Source: Gammaproteobacteria bacterium
GTDB taxonomy: Bacteria; Pseudomonadota; Gammaproteobacteria; BMS3Bbin11
Assembly: GCA_030617565.1 (NCBI GenBank)
Contig: JAUWVE010000086.1
Span: forward strand, 1 to 6,288
Direction of reading: 5' to 3'
Length of the DNA stretch: 6,288 nt
Part shown: positions 5,022-6,288 of the stretch, in pieces
Position numbering within the stretch: position 1 is the first letter of the stretch
Layout of the letters: every line of letters starts with the position of its first letter
Position numbers and translations under genes: made by a program
Notes under the pieces: model-generated
What the model saw: the letters and a program-made list of their open reading frames with translations, nothing else
What the model was told of the DNA's origin: nothing
The model's database searches: none

Positions 5022-6288
5022 TTATGGATCAAGAAATACCAGGCTTAATGACGGGAAGTAGGTAATCACCAGCACGGCGAAAAGTAGAATAAAGAAGAAC
5101 GGCAGGGTGGCAATATACAGTTCCATGACCGGTTTATTGAAGCGGTAGCTGGCAATAAACAGGTTCATGCCTACCGGAGGTGTGAAATAGCCCAACTGCA
5201 TATTCGCCAGAAAAACAATGCCGAGGTGGACCGGGTGTATGCCGTAACCGGCGGCGATGGGCAGGATGATGGGGATGATAATGATCAGGGCTGAGAAAAT
5301 ATCCAGCATCATTCCCAGCACCAGTAAAAATATATTCAGCGCGATTAGAAACGTCCACTTGTTATCAATATGTGCACGAATGGTTTCAAACAGGCGGGTA
5401 GGGACATCCGCATCAATCATGTAATTGGTCGATGCCAGTGATACACCCAGTATCAGTAAGATTGCACCGACCAGTACCATGGATTCACGGATAATTACCG
5501 GTAGTTCCCGTATTTTTACTTCACGCTTTATGAAGACTTCAACGACGAGAACATAAACGGCAGTGACGGCGGCGGCTTCTGAGACGGCGATATAGCCACC
5601 ATAAATCCCACCCAGTACCAGAAAAGGCAGCGGGATTTCCCAGATGGATTCCCGAATTGCGGCAAAGATTTCCCTGCCGTCCAGCTTGCTCGTAAGCTGA
5701 CCTTTGGGCTGTTTCCACATGCTCCAGCCAGAAAGTAAAACCACCATCAGCAAGCCGGGCAGGATACCAGCGAGGAACAAATCATCAATATTTACCGGGG
5801 TGTCCAATGATGCCTGTTGTGCGATTACGCCATAGAGTATCAGTGGCAGTGATGGGGCGAACAGCAGACCCAGACTGCCGGAAGTGGTGATCAGACCCAG
5901 GTTAAATCGCTCAGGATAGCCTGCCTGCTGCAGCGCCGGATAGAGCAGGGCGCCGAGGGCCACAATAGTAACACCCGAGGCACCGGTAAATGCCGTGAAG
6001 AAAGCACAGGCCGTCAGCGCAACTATGGCCAGTCCACCCGGCATCCAGCCCAGAAGGGCATGTGCCATGCGTACCATGCGGGCGGGTGCCTGGCTTTCAC
6101 CAAGCAAATAGCCGGCAAAGGTAAATAACGGGATTGCCAATAGTATTGGCATCTCAGCGAGACGGTAGATCTCGATAGTGACAACCTGCAGGTTTATTTC
6201 TTCGCTATGGAAGCCCCATAATGCACTGCCGCCGATGATGCTGAAAAGAGGGGCGCCCAGCAATGCCAGTAGCAAGAGAATGACAGCA
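5022..6288 (-). CDS. dctM: TRAP transporter large permease (DctM family), 5' end cut by window edge
   Basis: DctM is the 12-helix membrane subunit of tripartite ATP-independent periplasmic transporters, which import organic acids and related solutes by Na+ symport together with a periplasmic DctP and a small DctQ subunit. About 421 residues are visible. The frame runs on to the edge (AVILLLALLGAPLFSIIGG), so the TTG at 6275 need not be the start, and probably only a few residues are missing. Hydrophobic helices occur throughout. Family-like blocks from the N-terminus are MPILLAIPLFTFAGYLLGE, AFFTAFTGASGVTIVALGAL, GSLGLLFAPSLPLILYG, GGIYGGYIAVSEAAAVTAVY, GMMLDIFSALIIIIPIILPI and LGYFTPPVGMNLFIAS. 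The motif normally PPS(I)P reads APSLP here. The substrate cannot be read from this subunit. DctP and DctQ would be expected beyond the right edge. The stop TAA is at 5022-5024, converging with rimI. Confidence 0.94.
   Translation of the reverse strand, partial: AVILLLLALLGAPLFSIIGGSALWGFHSEEINLQVVTIEIYRLAEMPILLAIPLFTFAGYLLGESQAPARMVRMAHALLGWMPGGLAIVALTACAFFTAFTGASGVTIVALGALLYPALQQAGYPERFNLGLITTSGSLGLLFAPSLPLILYGVIAQQASLDTPVNIDDLFLAGILPGLLMVVLLSGWSMWKQPKGQLTSKLDGREIFAAIRESIWEIPLPFLVLGGIYGGYIAVSEAAAVTAVYVLVVEVFIKREVKIRELPVIIRESMVLVGAILLILGVSLASTNYMIDADVPTRLFETIRAHIDNKWTFLIALNIFLLVLGMMLDIFSALIIIIPIILPIAAGYGIHPVHLGIVFLANMQLGYFTPPVGMNLFIASYRFNKPVMELYIATLPFFFILLFAVLVITYFPSLSLVFLDP

Noticed and set aside
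5001..5023. T-rich tract as an intrinsic terminator for rimI
   Set aside because: No compact GC-rich hairpin lies immediately upstream. The nearest inverted repeat has a 51-nt loop and ends 15 nt earlier, so it is mentioned only as a possibility.

Overview
The window reads as chromosomal DNA of a gammaproteobacterium. The LigA, PssA, LeuA, RimI and family-4 uracil-DNA glycosylase proteins all look like the proteobacterial forms, and a pssA-leuA neighbourhood is a known gammaproteobacterial arrangement. I cannot name a genus. Most of the window is ordinary housekeeping sequence. I found no CRISPR array, tRNA, rRNA, transposase, phage gene or defence system.

Layout. The 3' half of ligA (NAD-dependent DNA ligase) enters from the left edge on the + strand. 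It is followed after 29 bp by pssA (phosphatidylserine synthase). A 401-bp gap separates pssA from leuA (2-isopropylmalate synthase). Close behind leuA come a family-4 Fe-S uracil-DNA glycosylase (15-bp gap) and rimI (6-bp gap), so leuA-udg-rimI is probably one transcript. A 162-bp gap follows. Then dctM, the large membrane subunit of a TRAP transporter, runs on the - strand and leaves through the right edge; it converges on rimI.

The unusual content is in the two gaps. (1) Both hold a member of what looks like one dispersed, non-coding repeat family, here called copy A (about 1731-1846) and copy B (about 4860-5021). Each starts at or immediately after a stop codon with tandem GTTTCAA heptamers, carries a shared CAAAAATAC block, and contains degenerate 9-nt units of the CACAAAGNN / CACAGAGNN type. 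One end of A is the exact reverse complement, over 21 nt, of one end of B. (2) The rest of the pssA-leuA gap looks like a leucine-responsive leader. A 36-codon ORF (1903-2013) ends in a leucine-rich segment with three consecutive CTG codons just before its stop. Those codons lie in mutually exclusive hairpins, and a promoter-like sequence would place the transcription start almost exactly on the ATG. No classical U-tract terminator is visible, so if this is an attenuator it is not of the textbook intrinsic-terminator type.

How the genes relate: ligA and the glycosylase act in DNA replication and repair, pssA in phospholipid synthesis, leuA in leucine synthesis, rimI in ribosomal protein S18 acetylation, and dctM in solute import. 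They do not form one pathway. The pssA-leuA adjacency resembles the ilv-pssA-leuA cluster of other gammaproteobacteria, but here ligA occupies the position upstream of pssA.
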